DNA of 64,000 nucleotides from Runella rosea (lineage in GTDB: Bacteria; Bacteroidota; Bacteroidia; Cytophagales; Spirosomataceae): NCBI RefSeq assembly GCF_003325355.1, contig NZ_CP030850.1:310001-374000 (forward strand), given 5' to 3'. Positions 1 through 9,859 of this stretch are shown here, one piece after another. Numbering within the stretch: the stretch's first letter is position 1; every line of letters starts with the position of its first letter. The notes under the pieces were generated by a model. The model searched no databases. It was not told the origin of the DNA and saw only the letters and a list, made by a program, of their open reading frames with translations. The position numbers and the translations under genes were made by a program.

Positions 1-537
1 GTACGTGGTGAAGTTGTTATATTTTGTGTATCCCCAATAATGCTCGGTGATAAATTCTTCCAAACTTCCTGCCGTTAGCGGAACGGACGTAGCGTCGGCG
101 AGAAGTTCCAGACGATTCCATTCCTTTTGTTTCCATTCGTAACTTACCCTTAGTTGCTCATTGGCTGTTTGCCATTCGTGACGCATGGGCAGAGTGACAT
201 AAGGCTCATTATATACCACGTTGGCTACCCAACTGACGGCGTATTTTGGGACAATTTCCTTCACAAACGTAACGCCCCGTTTCCATTGGCCATCTTTAGT
301 GCGGTGTTTGACGTAAAACCGCAAATTGACTTCCTCAAAGGTGGTATGAAAGGGTATCGGAACGCCCAAAAGGCTCACTTTATCGAATAAAAAGCCAATC
401 AAACTCACAAAACATTGGCCTTCAAACAAATCAAGTTCGGTATGTTTAGGTACGAAAGGTTGCAGCAAATCGGGGGAGACGGTATAATTGACCATCGCCA
501 ATTTGCGCCATTCGGCAGTGAGAAACGATGTGAGCAT
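1..537 (-). CDS. DUF2071 (YqjF-like) family protein, C-terminus beyond the left edge
   Basis: Reading the minus strand from the ATG at 537-535 gives 179 codons without a stop up to base 1, so the gene is partial and runs out of the window. The translation starts MLTSFLTAEWRKLAMVNYTV and contains FVPKHTELDLFEG and a later VNLRFYVK segment, which match what I know of the DUF2071/YqjF family (uncharacterised cytosolic proteins of about 230-250 residues). The function is unknown. A possible -7 box (TAAATTTTG on the minus strand, 545-553) lies just upstream. The next gene to the right ends at 626 on the same strand, so the two could be co-transcribed. Confidence 0.75.
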   Translation of the reverse strand, partial: MLTSFLTAEWRKLAMVNYTVSPDLLQPFVPKHTELDLFEGQCFVSLIGFLFDKVSLLGVPIPFHTTFEEVNLRFYVKHRTKDGQWKRGVTFVKEIVPKYAVSWVANVVYNEPYVTLPMRHEWQTANEQLRVSYEWKQKEWNRLELLADATSVPLTAGSLEEFITEHYWGYTKYNNFTTY

Positions 538-625
538 GATTCGGACAAAATTTAGAAAGGTGGACAAGGGCAAACCCTTACCGACTTTAATTACATGTAA
601 ATGTAACTGCAAAAAGGCAGCTTTG

Positions 626-2038
626 TTACTTTGTCAATGCTGATTCTAAGACTTTTATTAAGTCGTTGCCATTGTTTTGGGTGGGTTTAGGTGGCTGGAT
701 GGTCTGAAAATTCCCGTAGCGGTCAATAATGAAAGTTGAGGGAATGCCACTGACTCCAAAGGCTTTCGATACATTCTGATTATCTCTTACGTGTAGGCCC
801 GTTATTTGATGTTTTGCAATGGCTTTTTTCCAGTCGGCTTCGTTTTTATCCGTTGAAATATACAGGAACACGATTTCGTCGTGACCTTTAAAATGTTCCT
901 TGATTTTTAAAGAAGGTTTCATCTCGGCAAGGCAAGGTCCACACCAACTGGCCCAAAAATCAAGATATACGATTTTTCCCTTAAAATCAGCCAATTGCAC
1001 ATTTCGCCCTGCGGTATCGGGGAGTGTAAATGCAAACGCAGGTTTTCCTGGCAGAAATGCTTCTTTTTCAATAAGTCGATTTTTGATTCGGGCTAAAAAA
1101 CGACTGTTGGGGTACTCCTTTTCAAATGCAATAACCTGTTTTACGACTTCTTCATTGCTGCCTTTGTATGCAATCTCCTCCTCTAAGAGTTCGCTGCTCA
1201 ATGTTTCGGCAAAAGCGGGATGAAACTTCGATTTGTTGGCTTTTAAATAGGCGTTACGGTCTCCAAATTCAACACCTTGGGTAGGGTGATTAAGCATGAA
1301 AAGATACATTAATGTAAATGGATACCCCATCGACTTTGCCGTTATACTATCTTGCGGCGGTGCCATGCTGGTCAAAGCTGCCCGAAACGCGGCTGGTATA
1401 AGTTCTGGGGTAACGTCAATCTTCCGTTTTTGGGCTTCCTGATATACCGCTCGCACTGTTTTTGTGGAAATATCTGATTTTATATCGGCTTTACAAATGG
1501 TATAAAATTGAGTTGTAACTTTTGATTTGTACTTTTCTAAGAGTTTGAGTTTTAATCTTTCTATTTCAACCAGATATTGGTAAAAGTCAGTCTTTGATTT
1601 TGTAAGTTTTGTTTTAGCAGTAGTTTCCCAGTCTTTTTGCAGATTTGTGGTTATCAAATCTTCTTTGTAGTACTCAAACTTGGGCGCGGCATTGCCCGTA
1701 TAACGCATGGTTTTCCAAAAATATTTGGCATCAAACGTCATTGAAATGGTGTCATTGGGCTCCAAAATATACCATTGTAATCGACCACCTTGGCTAATGG
1801 GGCGGTTTTTGTCAAACGTCAGCGTTACATAAGCAATGTCTGTTAATGTCGTTTTGAATTCAAATTCATTTTTTTCATTAAGAAGAAGCGTCTCAAAAAT
1901 ACTTTTTTGTGCATAAGGGAAAATCATAATTTCAACGGTCTGCGAAACTGGATTCATTATTTTGCCCCTAATGAACACGTTTTGGGCTTGAATCTTAATA
2001 GAGAATAGAATAAAGAGGAATATCAAAAGTGGCTTCAT
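626..2038 (-). CDS. TlpA-like thioredoxin-fold protein, exported
   Basis: 470 residues. A signal peptide (MKPLLIFLFILFSIKIQAQ) is followed by a DUF4369-like beta domain (about residues 20-110), a helical middle part, and a C-terminal thioredoxin fold with the redox motif WCGPC at 365-369 and the cis-proline segment GIPST near 432. Such proteins are periplasmic thiol-disulfide oxidoreductases common in Bacteroidota; the substrate cannot be told from the sequence. The gene stands alone on the minus strand between a DUF2071 gene and a terminator. Function at family level is secure; any named role (cytochrome maturation, stress) would be a guess. Confidence 0.9.
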   Translation of the reverse strand: MKPLLIFLFILFSIKIQAQNVFIRGKIMNPVSQTVEIMIFPYAQKSIFETLLLNEKNEFEFKTTLTDIAYVTLTFDKNRPISQGGRLQWYILEPNDTISMTFDAKYFWKTMRYTGNAAPKFEYYKEDLITTNLQKDWETTAKTKLTKSKTDFYQYLVEIERLKLKLLEKYKSKVTTQFYTICKADIKSDISTKTVRAVYQEAQKRKIDVTPELIPAAFRAALTSMAPPQDSITAKSMGYPFTLMYLFMLNHPTQGVEFGDRNAYLKANKSKFHPAFAETLSSELLEEEIAYKGSNEEVVKQVIAFEKEYPNSRFLARIKNRLIEKEAFLPGKPAFAFTLPDTAGRNVQLADFKGKIVYLDFWASWCGPCLAEMKPSLKIKEHFKGHDEIVFLYISTDKNEADWKKAIAKHQITGLHVRDNQNVSKAFGVSGIPSTFIIDRYGNFQTIQPPKPTQNNGNDLIKVLESALTK

Positions 2039-2099
2039 AGTAGTTTATTTTTTTAAATATATAAAAGGAAAATTTATATTTAAAATCGTTTCTTACTAT

Positions 2100-2131
2100 A
2101 AAAAAGGCGGTTTTGAGAAACCGCCTGCACA
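2100..2131 (-). terminator. Rho-independent terminator of the DUF2975-XRE pair
   Basis: On the minus strand a perfect 9-bp stem AGGCGGTTT/AAACCGCCT (2106-2114 with 2119-2127, 4-nt loop) is followed by a run of six T. It lies about 20 bp past the stop of the XRE gene at 2152. A near-copy of this element occurs at 3021-3052. Confidence 0.85.
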
Positions 2132-2151
2132 GAGATACCAAGACAAAATTG

Positions 2152-2376
2152 TTATGGGATGTTTTTTGGGACTTCGGGTATATATTCTAGAATATCGCCT
2201 GGTTGACAGTCTAGGGCGTTGCAAATCGCTTCTAACGTATCAAAACGCACACCTTTGGCTTTGCCCGTTTTGAGTATCGACAGGTTGACGTTGGTGATTC
2301 CTACACGGAGAGCCAACTCATTGAGCGACATCTTACGTTTAGCCATTACGATGTCCAAGTTTATAATGATGGCCAT
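2152..2376 (-). CDS. Small XRE-family helix-turn-helix regulator
   Basis: 74 residues, almost entirely one helix-turn-helix of the Cro/C1 (XRE) type: MSLNELALRVGITNVNLSIL forms the first helices and the tail LEAICNALDCQPGDILEYI is the usual C-terminal signature of the small YozG-like regulators. It binds DNA in the cytoplasm; its target is probably its own operon. It starts 4 bp after the DUF2975 membrane gene upstream, and this pairing (DUF2975 plus small XRE) is a recurrent one in Bacteroidota and Firmicutes. A clean terminator follows. Confidence 0.9.
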   Translation of the reverse strand: MAIIINLDIVMAKRKMSLNELALRVGITNVNLSILKTGKAKGVRFDTLEAICNALDCQPGDILEYIPEVPKNIP

Positions 2377-2379
2377 GAG

Positions 2380-2874
2380 TTAGATAAAGGATTCATTTTC
2401 GGATTTGAACACAAGAGCTTTTTGGGCAAAATCAGCAATGAGCAGAACAAATAAACCGAATAGAATGGCTAACGGTTCGCGCGCCAATAAATGTGCAATG
2501 AATGCCCTAACAAAAGCAAACAGCGATACATCGGCGGGGGCATGGCCGTTGAAATGAACTTCTAATGAGCGCAGGACGCTAAAGGCATCCTCTACTGAAC
2601 TGATAACCGCAATGCCTAATCCCAAATAACCGATCATTTTTAGGGTCTTAAGAGCGTTAGTGGTGAGGAATCCATTTTCTGTATAGGCTTTTTGCAGCTT
2701 GAAAAAGGAAAATCCAATGCCAAAACAAACAGCTATTCGGAATAATTTAAAGAACCATACACCCGCGCTGCTGCCTCCCTGTTCAATGGCTTTGAGTGCA
2801 GGAAATAAATAAGCAAGAAAATCAATGGCGATAAAGGCCATAATAACCCAAAAGATGATTTTTTGTACTTTCAT
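2380..2874 (-). CDS. DUF2975 family membrane protein
   Basis: 164 residues with four hydrophobic segments (about 5-25, 42-60, 80-97 and 125-150). The order of segments and the pairing with a tiny XRE regulator immediately downstream match DUF2975 proteins, which are of unknown function and are thought to work with the partner regulator. First gene of a two-gene minus-strand operon. Confidence 0.85.
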   Translation of the reverse strand: MKVQKIIFWVIMAFIAIDFLAYLFPALKAIEQGGSSAGVWFFKLFRIAVCFGIGFSFFKLQKAYTENGFLTTNALKTLKMIGYLGLGIAVISSVEDAFSVLRSLEVHFNGHAPADVSLFAFVRAFIAHLLAREPLAILFGLFVLLIADFAQKALVFKSENESFI

Positions 2875-3020
2875 GATGATAGAAGTTTAAGTTCATTTCA
2901 AATGTAGTGTAAAATTATATGTAAAGCAATAAGTATTTAATGTTTTATGATAAATATTTATTGCAAAAGAAATATTTCCCGTAAATTAATGCCTGTTTAA
3001 GGCTCTCAATTGGGCATAGT

Positions 3021-3052
3021 AAAAAAAGGCAGTTTTGAGAAACCGCCCCCAC
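3021..3052 (-). repeat. Second copy of the 2101 terminator hairpin, with no gene before it
   Basis: The stretch from the A-run to CACAG repeats 2101-2131 with few changes: core GTTTTGAGAAACCGCC is identical, the stem has one mismatch (A opposite C), and the A-run gives seven T on the minus strand. No minus-strand gene precedes it, since pgi starts at 3194 on the plus strand. Confidence 0.75.
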
Positions 3053-3135
3053 AGGCAACCTATCCTGAGAAATTGCTCTCGACAACTTGGAAAATCAACG
3101 GATTTTACTCCAAAACACACTTTATGTGACCAAAA

Positions 3136-3167
3136 TGTGCGGGAAGCCGTCGAAAATCCTACTTTTG
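3136..3167 (+). promoter_or_regulatory. Promoter of pgi
   Basis: An exact Bacteroidota -7 box TACTTTTG (TAnnTTTG) at 3160-3167 lies 20 bp after a TGTG that could be the -33 element (consensus TTTG). Predicted transcription start near 3174, 20 bp before the pgi ATG. Confidence 0.65.
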
Positions 3168-3178
3168 CATATTCATAA

Positions 3179-4843
<1,665 letters not shown>

Positions 4844-4860
4844 CGTTGATGAACTACCTA

Positions 4861-4958
4861 ACAGAAAAACCGAAAAATGTAAAATACTAAACCGAAAAAG
4901 TGATACACACAGGGCATGACTTTACCATTTTACACTTACCATTTTTCGGTTTTTCTGT
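4861..4958 (+). repeat. 18-bp perfect inverted repeat with 62-nt spacer
   Basis: ACAGAAAAACCGAAAAAT at 4861-4878 is the exact reverse complement of 4941-4958; imperfect pairing (GTAAAA with TTTTACAC) continues inward. It lies between pgi and an AraC gene and is followed by T-rich sequence, so it could act as a terminator for pgi or regulate the gene downstream. Confidence 0.7.
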
Positions 4959-4983
4959 TTCTTTCCTTAATTCCTCTGCACCT

Positions 4984-6141
4984 ATGCCTGCGCCTATTCG
5001 CATTGATTTTTTTGCCATTGTGATTTTATTAGGCGTTGTGCAGGGCGTCTTGCTGGGAGGGCTTTTTCTGACTGGAACCCGTGCCAAGACCGTCTCAAAC
5101 CGGATGATGGGCTGGACAATGTTGGCTTTTTCGGCGGCGATTCTGGAAGTGTTTTTATGCTATTCCAATTATCAGTTTCAATTTCTTTGGACCGATAATT
5201 TTGCTGAGCCAACCAACTTCCTGCTGGCGCTTTTGCCCTATTTTTTCGGCTATACCCGCCTGCACGGTCGCTTGCCCAAAGGCTGGCGTTGGCACTTGAT
5301 TCCGTTTGTGTTTTGGTGCGTTTATTCGGTGTTTTGGCAGTTCCAGTCGTTTGATTATAAATACAACTCCTACATCAGTGCGTGGCATCCAGAGTTGCCT
5401 TATCGCCCGTTTACTTTTTGGCTTCCCGAAGACCCGCTCTATCTGCGCGACTACGTCAATGATCTGACGCTGGTAAGTATGGCTGTTTACATGGTTTTGT
5501 CATTGAAAGAGATCTACGGAGCTTTTAAAAAAAACGATACTACTTTGTTTACCCTTCAACGAGTGGTGCCTTTGACCCAACTGCGTAACTTTAACCTGCT
5601 TATTTTCTTATTTCCGATTGTTTTTGTGGTGGTAAAACTCAACTATAAACAAGATTTAGGAGATTATATTCTGGGAAGTTTAACCACTTTTTACATTTAC
5701 CTCACGAGTTATTTATTGATCAATCATTCGGTGCTATTCAAGGTAGAATCTTCGGGTGCTGAAATCAAAAAGAAGTACGAAAAGTCCTCTCTTTCTGATG
5801 ATTATGGTGAAACAATTCTGCAAAAATTGCAAACTTATTTAAAGGAAGAAAAACCATACCTCGAAAACGACATTACCCTTCCTAAACTGGCCCAACGGCT
5901 CTCGGTTTCGCAGCACCACCTCTCGCAGGTGCTCAACGACCGCCTCAATCAATCGTTTTTCGATTTGATGGCGACGTACCGTGTTGAGGAAGCCAAAAGG
6001 CTATTGGCCGATAAAGCACTTTCTCACCTCAAAATCGACGAGATTGCCGAGCGTGTTGGGTACAATTCTACGTCGGCGTTTCATACGGCGTTTAAACGCA
6101 TTACGGGCAAAACGCCCGCGCAGTTTCGGGCAAATAACTAA
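4984..6141 (+). CDS. Membrane-anchored AraC-family transcription regulator
   Basis: 385 residues. The N-terminal ~250 residues contain about seven hydrophobic segments; the last ~100 carry an AraC double helix-turn-helix (LPKLAQRLSVSQHHLSQVLN and IDEIAERVGYNSTSAFHTAF, then TGKTPAQFR). A regulator of this shape would sit in the inner membrane with its DNA-binding part in the cytoplasm. I start it at the ATG at 4984: the in-frame start at 4900 lies inside the loop of the inverted repeat and adds a poor N-terminus. The gene ends in a 4-bp overlap with the convergent acetyltransferase. It is not a close relative of the AraC cluster at 24-44 kb. Target unknown. Confidence 0.85.
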   Translation: MPAPIRIDFFAIVILLGVVQGVLLGGLFLTGTRAKTVSNRMMGWTMLAFSAAILEVFLCYSNYQFQFLWTDNFAEPTNFLLALLPYFFGYTRLHGRLPKGWRWHLIPFVFWCVYSVFWQFQSFDYKYNSYISAWHPELPYRPFTFWLPEDPLYLRDYVNDLTLVSMAVYMVLSLKEIYGAFKKNDTTLFTLQRVVPLTQLRNFNLLIFLFPIVFVVVKLNYKQDLGDYILGSLTTFYIYLTSYLLINHSVLFKVESSGAEIKKKYEKSSLSDDYGETILQKLQTYLKEEKPYLENDITLPKLAQRLSVSQHHLSQVLNDRLNQSFFDLMATYRVEEAKRLLADKALSHLKIDEIAERVGYNSTSAFHTAFKRITGKTPAQFRANN

Positions 6142-6872
6142 TTTTTTACGGCCCCCAATAGCATAAATCCCGCTACTTTAAAACCCGCTTTGAGCAGCGC
6201 CGCTTTTGACGCCTTGTTGGCGAGAGCGCAACGAGCCGCTGGCACTCTTCCCTGTTGATAACATTCTCTTTTCAGTTCTTGGATCAGATAACTGCCTAGT
6301 CCTTTTTCACGTTGGTTTTCTGTGACTTCCATAAATAAATCGGCAAAAGGAACATTATAGTGCAGCATGATTCCACCTGTAGCTACCACTTTTTGTTGGT
6401 ACTCCAACACGTATGTTCCCGAACATTCCACGTGCGGGTCGTCATCCCTGCGAAGGCGAAATTGCACTTCTGGAGGTTGGAAGTCGGTCACAAAATGGTC
6501 TTCAAAAAGGATTGCCTGTGCATTAATATCCCGCGCAACCTCGTACGCCATTGAACTAAGTAGGGCGTCATTGCTCTGATATTCAAGGTAAACAGCCTTA
6601 GAAACTTTTATCAATTCTTCTAAAAATGCGGCGGCGTATTTACGATAGGCAGGGATGAGGTAAAACTCAAAAATGGTATCTCTATCTGGAATCTCTTGCC
6701 CTTTAAGAGAGCCGTAGCCAACGGTGTGCTGCCCGAGCGTAAGTCGGTACGAATCGGTCCATCCCCGTTCGTGACAGGCGTTGTATCTGATTTGAAAATT
6801 GTTTTCTTGAAGAAATAAAGAGCGAAAGGGCTTAATAGTGGCAAGGGTGGTTTTTTGTACTTTAAATTTCAT
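6138..6872 (-). CDS. GNAT family N-acetyltransferase
   Basis: 244 residues. The C-terminal half is a GNAT fold: ATGGIMLHYNVPFADLFMEV for the central strands, then REKGLGSYLIQELKREC, which carries the acetyl-CoA pyrophosphate-binding loop (here K-G-L-G-S). The N-terminal half (about 1-120) has weaker similarity and may be a second, degenerate GNAT domain. Substrate unknown. Convergent with and overlapping the preceding AraC gene by a few bases. Confidence 0.8.
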   Translation of the reverse strand: MKFKVQKTTLATIKPFRSLFLQENNFQIRYNACHERGWTDSYRLTLGQHTVGYGSLKGQEIPDRDTIFEFYLIPAYRKYAAAFLEELIKVSKAVYLEYQSNDALLSSMAYEVARDINAQAILFEDHFVTDFQPPEVQFRLRRDDDPHVECSGTYVLEYQQKVVATGGIMLHYNVPFADLFMEVTENQREKGLGSYLIQELKRECYQQGRVPAARCALANKASKAALLKAGFKVAGFMLLGAVKN

Positions 6873-7112
6873 ATAGGCGTTGAGTAATAAAACCTAAAGA
6901 TAGGTATTTTGTAAAGATAGAAAACAGCCATTTTGGTTCTTTCAGGATATTAATTTCGGTTGCCTTAATAAGAATATTTCTTAAATTAAAATCGTAATCA
7001 GTTGTAAATGAGTCACTAAAATCTGCTTGTGAGACATAAAAAATGAGGGTAGATTCCAACCAAATCGGTTTAAATGGTGTCTTGTAGGTAGTTCTTAGCC
7101 ATCGATGCACCC

Positions 7113-7604
7113 ATGAAAACATTTATTTTAATTTCTAATCTGATATTTTTAATAACAGTAATTGCCTGCAAAAAATCTTCCGTCACCATCGAAGTGTCTA
7201 GGGACGAGCAAATGGCAAGGATGAAGGCCGACTTCAGTTCGTTGGATGGAACCGACTGGGTCTTGAAAAATTACGCGACCAGTCCTTTACCGACAAAGCT
7301 GAAAAATACCATAACCCTGAAATTTGAAAAACAATCTGCTGTCAGCTATCACGTAAGTGGTCGCAGTTTTGTTAATTGGTACGGCGGAGATTTTAATTTG
7401 GATGAAGAAAAAGGGCTGGTGGTCAACAAAGAGCATTTGGTCTCCACCGAAATGGCTGGCCCGCCGGAAAACATGAAAGCCGAAGAAACGTATTATCAGC
7501 ATCTTCAAAAGGCTTCCTGCTTTAAAATTGAGGGAAATGGACTTTGGCTTTATGTCGCTAAAACTGATTCAGCCGAAGAGGTCATGTATTTTATAAAAAA
7601 GTGA
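7113..7604 (+). CDS. META-domain lipoprotein
   Basis: 163 residues. A short signal peptide ends in the lipobox ITVIAC (Cys19), followed by KKSS, so it is a lipid-anchored envelope protein. From about residue 45, GTDWVLKNY, the strand LKFEKQSAVSYHV, then TEMAGPPENMKAEETYYQ match the META/HslJ domain, a small beta-rich fold of unclear function found in stress- and heat-inducible lipoproteins. A strong terminator follows at 7664-7697. No operon partner. Confidence 0.8.
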   Translation: MKTFILISNLIFLITVIACKKSSVTIEVSRDEQMARMKADFSSLDGTDWVLKNYATSPLPTKLKNTITLKFEKQSAVSYHVSGRSFVNWYGGDFNLDEEKGLVVNKEHLVSTEMAGPPENMKAEETYYQHLQKASCFKIEGNGLWLYVAKTDSAEEVMYFIKK

Positions 7605-7663
7605 TTGGTTTCTAAGTTAGTAATGAATAACTGCGTAAGCAGTTGGTTGAGCGTTGATTTCGA

Positions 7664-7697
7664 AAATGCCCTCTATTGTATCAGGAGGGTATTTTTT
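7664..7697 (+). terminator. Terminator after the META-domain lipoprotein
   Basis: AAATGCCCTC (7664-7673) pairs with GAGGGTATTT (7685-7694) with one G-U pair, then a run of T. It lies in front of the true start of the next gene and argues against the longer upstream reading frame there. Confidence 0.75.
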
Positions 7698-7790
7698 ATG
7701 CTTGCCGATAAGCACGAACTTCGACTTTGTCGGCAGATAGGGTTTAATTATCAGCAAGGTTGTTGTTTTGCATCAAATAAAACAACAACT

Positions 7791-8966
7791 ATGAACAACG
7801 CGCAAACAGCCACTTCTTTATCTTCATCCATTGTCGCCACTCGCCGCTATGACCTCGACTGGTTGCGGGTGATTTGCATCGTTATTTTGCTTTATTATCA
7901 CGTCGGAATGATTTATGTTCCTTGGGATTGGCACATCAAAAGCACCGAAAAAAGTGAGGTCATGCAGTGGATTATGATTTGGCTGCATTATTGGCGTATG
8001 CCGCTTCTGTTTTTCATTTCTGGCGCAGGAACGTACTTTGCCCTCAAAAAACGAACCTATGGTGGCTATGCCCGTGAGCGTATTACGCGGTTATTTGTGC
8101 CGCTGGTTTTTGGGATGTTTGTCATCGTGCCCCCGCAAATTTATTACGAACGCCTTTTTAATGGTGTTCAATTCAACGGCTACGGTGATTTTTATCGAAC
8201 GGTTTTTGATTTTATTCCTTACCCCAAAGGCAGTTTTAGTTGGCATCATCTGTGGTTTGTGGCGTATCTTTTTTTGTTTTCGCTGGTTAGCATTCCCGTG
8301 TTTCGTTGGCTGAAAGCAGGCAGTGGTTTAAGGTTCATGGATTGGACAGAACGCTTGGTGGCCCGCAAAGGCGGAGCGCTTTGGTATGCTTTGTTGATTT
8401 GTATCAGCCAAGTAATTTTGCAACATTTTTATCCCGATGAGACCCATGCACTCATCGACGATTGGGCCTATTTTGCCTTCAACCTCCTGTTGTTTTGGGG
8501 GGGATATATACTAGTAAGTCGACCTGTATTTTGGCAAATGATGCTCAATCAACGCCGTATTTACGCTTGGGCTACGTTCATTACCACCGTGATTATGTAC
8601 AGCTTATACATCGCAATTCGGTTTTATCATCCTGAGTGGGACGATGTTTGGTGGTGTGATTTACTTTGGGATATAAATTCGTTTTGCTTGACGTGGTTTT
8701 CGGTCTTAGCTTCTATCGCATACGGCCACAAATACCTCAACCGCCCGCACCCTATTTTGTCAAAACTCAATGAAGGCGTTTATCCATTTTATATTTTGCA
8801 CCAGACTGTTATCGTCGCCGTGGGCTATTACTTACTCAAACTTAACTTGGGCGTTTGGGGCGGTTTTTGGGTGATTAGCACGGTGTCATTGGCTTTAAGT
8901 GTTGGCTTATATTGGTTGATTATTAAACGAGTAAAAATCCTACGTTTGGTCTTTGGGTTAAAATAA
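7791..8966 (+). CDS. Acyltransferase 3 (OafA/OpgC-like) membrane protein
   Basis: 391 residues with about ten transmembrane helices. RRYDLDWLRVICIVILLYYH at the N-terminus and ISGAGTYFALKKR are hallmark segments of acyltransferase family 3, which move acyl groups onto sugars at the cytoplasmic membrane (for example on glucans or O-antigen). The start at 7791 puts the family's typical first helix near residue 25; the longer frame to 7605 would begin upstream of a terminator. The gene after it begins 11 bp later and may be co-transcribed. Confidence 0.85.
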   Translation: MNNAQTATSLSSSIVATRRYDLDWLRVICIVILLYYHVGMIYVPWDWHIKSTEKSEVMQWIMIWLHYWRMPLLFFISGAGTYFALKKRTYGGYARERITRLFVPLVFGMFVIVPPQIYYERLFNGVQFNGYGDFYRTVFDFIPYPKGSFSWHHLWFVAYLFLFSLVSIPVFRWLKAGSGLRFMDWTERLVARKGGALWYALLICISQVILQHFYPDETHALIDDWAYFAFNLLLFWGGYILVSRPVFWQMMLNQRRIYAWATFITTVIMYSLYIAIRFYHPEWDDVWWCDLLWDINSFCLTWFSVLASIAYGHKYLNRPHPILSKLNEGVYPFYILHQTVIVAVGYYLLKLNLGVWGGFWVISTVSLALSVGLYWLIIKRVKILRLVFGLK

Positions 8967-8977
8967 CCCTATGCTAA

Positions 8978-9703
8978 ATGACATATAAAAAATACGGAAA
9001 TTCTGAACTGTTTGATGATAAAAGCACTATTGATGTGCGATTTGAAGGTGAGGAAGTGTTTCTTATCAAACAAAAAAAGTGGACAACAAAAGAGCTTGAA
9101 GACCAAGTGGCTAATTTGTACTATTCTGGTGAAAATCTACCCAAAGACCCTGCGGTAGAAAAAGCCCGACTGCCGCCCTTTGCATTGTCATTTTATAAAT
9201 TCATTTTCTTCAAATCACGTTTGCCTGATGAAACGGAGTTTTGGAATTACTACCTAAAACAACATTTTACCCCCGCCGAGGGTGACTGTGTTCAGGTGAA
9301 CATTAAGGGGAGTGTAAAGACGTTTGCGGCCAGTTCGGTAAAAGCCCGAATGTTGCGGAGTTATCCATCCTTAGTGCGTGATTTTCATTTTTACGTGCTT
9401 TGCCTGAGGTCAGACCAATTTGAAGAAGTACGTTATTCTTTGCATCGGGATTATTTTAACGGCATTGATTTATGCGTGGTGTATGCAGGTGTGGAGTTTC
9501 AGGTGTCTATTCTTCTCAACTCTCCAAGGGCGCAAATGTATAAAACTCAAAAATATAAACGCCACGAAGAAAGTCCTCAAAATGAAGTGATTATGTTGTT
9601 TGATTTGACCCGTTATTCTCATGAGAAAGGAAAAATTAAGTTGTTTTCCGAGAAGCACGTAGAAGAATTACTCGAAGCATTGAAGTTGCGAATTGCTACC
9701 TGA
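8978..9703 (+). CDS. Conserved-looking hypothetical protein
   Basis: 241 residues with no family that I recognise. No signal peptide or membrane segment is visible; composition is that of a soluble cytoplasmic protein, with several aromatic-rich segments (LPPFALSFYKFIFFKSRLP near 65, LRSYPSLVRDFHFYVLC near 127) and a basic TQKYKRHEES stretch near 190. It starts 11 bp after the acyltransferase gene on the same strand, which suggests a two-gene transcript, but no functional link can be drawn. Coding character is good (full-length frame, codon use like its neighbours). Confidence 0.65.
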   Translation: MTYKKYGNSELFDDKSTIDVRFEGEEVFLIKQKKWTTKELEDQVANLYYSGENLPKDPAVEKARLPPFALSFYKFIFFKSRLPDETEFWNYYLKQHFTPAEGDCVQVNIKGSVKTFAASSVKARMLRSYPSLVRDFHFYVLCLRSDQFEEVRYSLHRDYFNGIDLCVVYAGVEFQVSILLNSPRAQMYKTQKYKRHEESPQNEVIMLFDLTRYSHEKGKIKLFSEKHVEELLEALKLRIAT

Positions 9704-9859
9704 TCATTTAAGGTTGGCCAAGAACGCTCGTTAGGATTTGAGAACCAGAAACGCACAATAACGTACCCGAATGCACATTAATGTACAGATTTTTAGGCAA
9801 AAATGAGTAGAAAGCGCGGATTTTCTTCTAATTATAGAAAAAGCAACATCCATTTTCTA

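Noticed and set aside
6862-7122. Minus-strand open frame of 86 codons between the acetyltransferase and the META lipoprotein
   Set aside because: It overlaps the starts of both real genes, has no recognisable domain and lies in promoter-like AT-rich sequence.
7605-7790. Upstream extension of the acyltransferase frame
   Set aside because: It passes through a good terminator hairpin (7664-7697), and the family N-terminus is fully provided from 7791.
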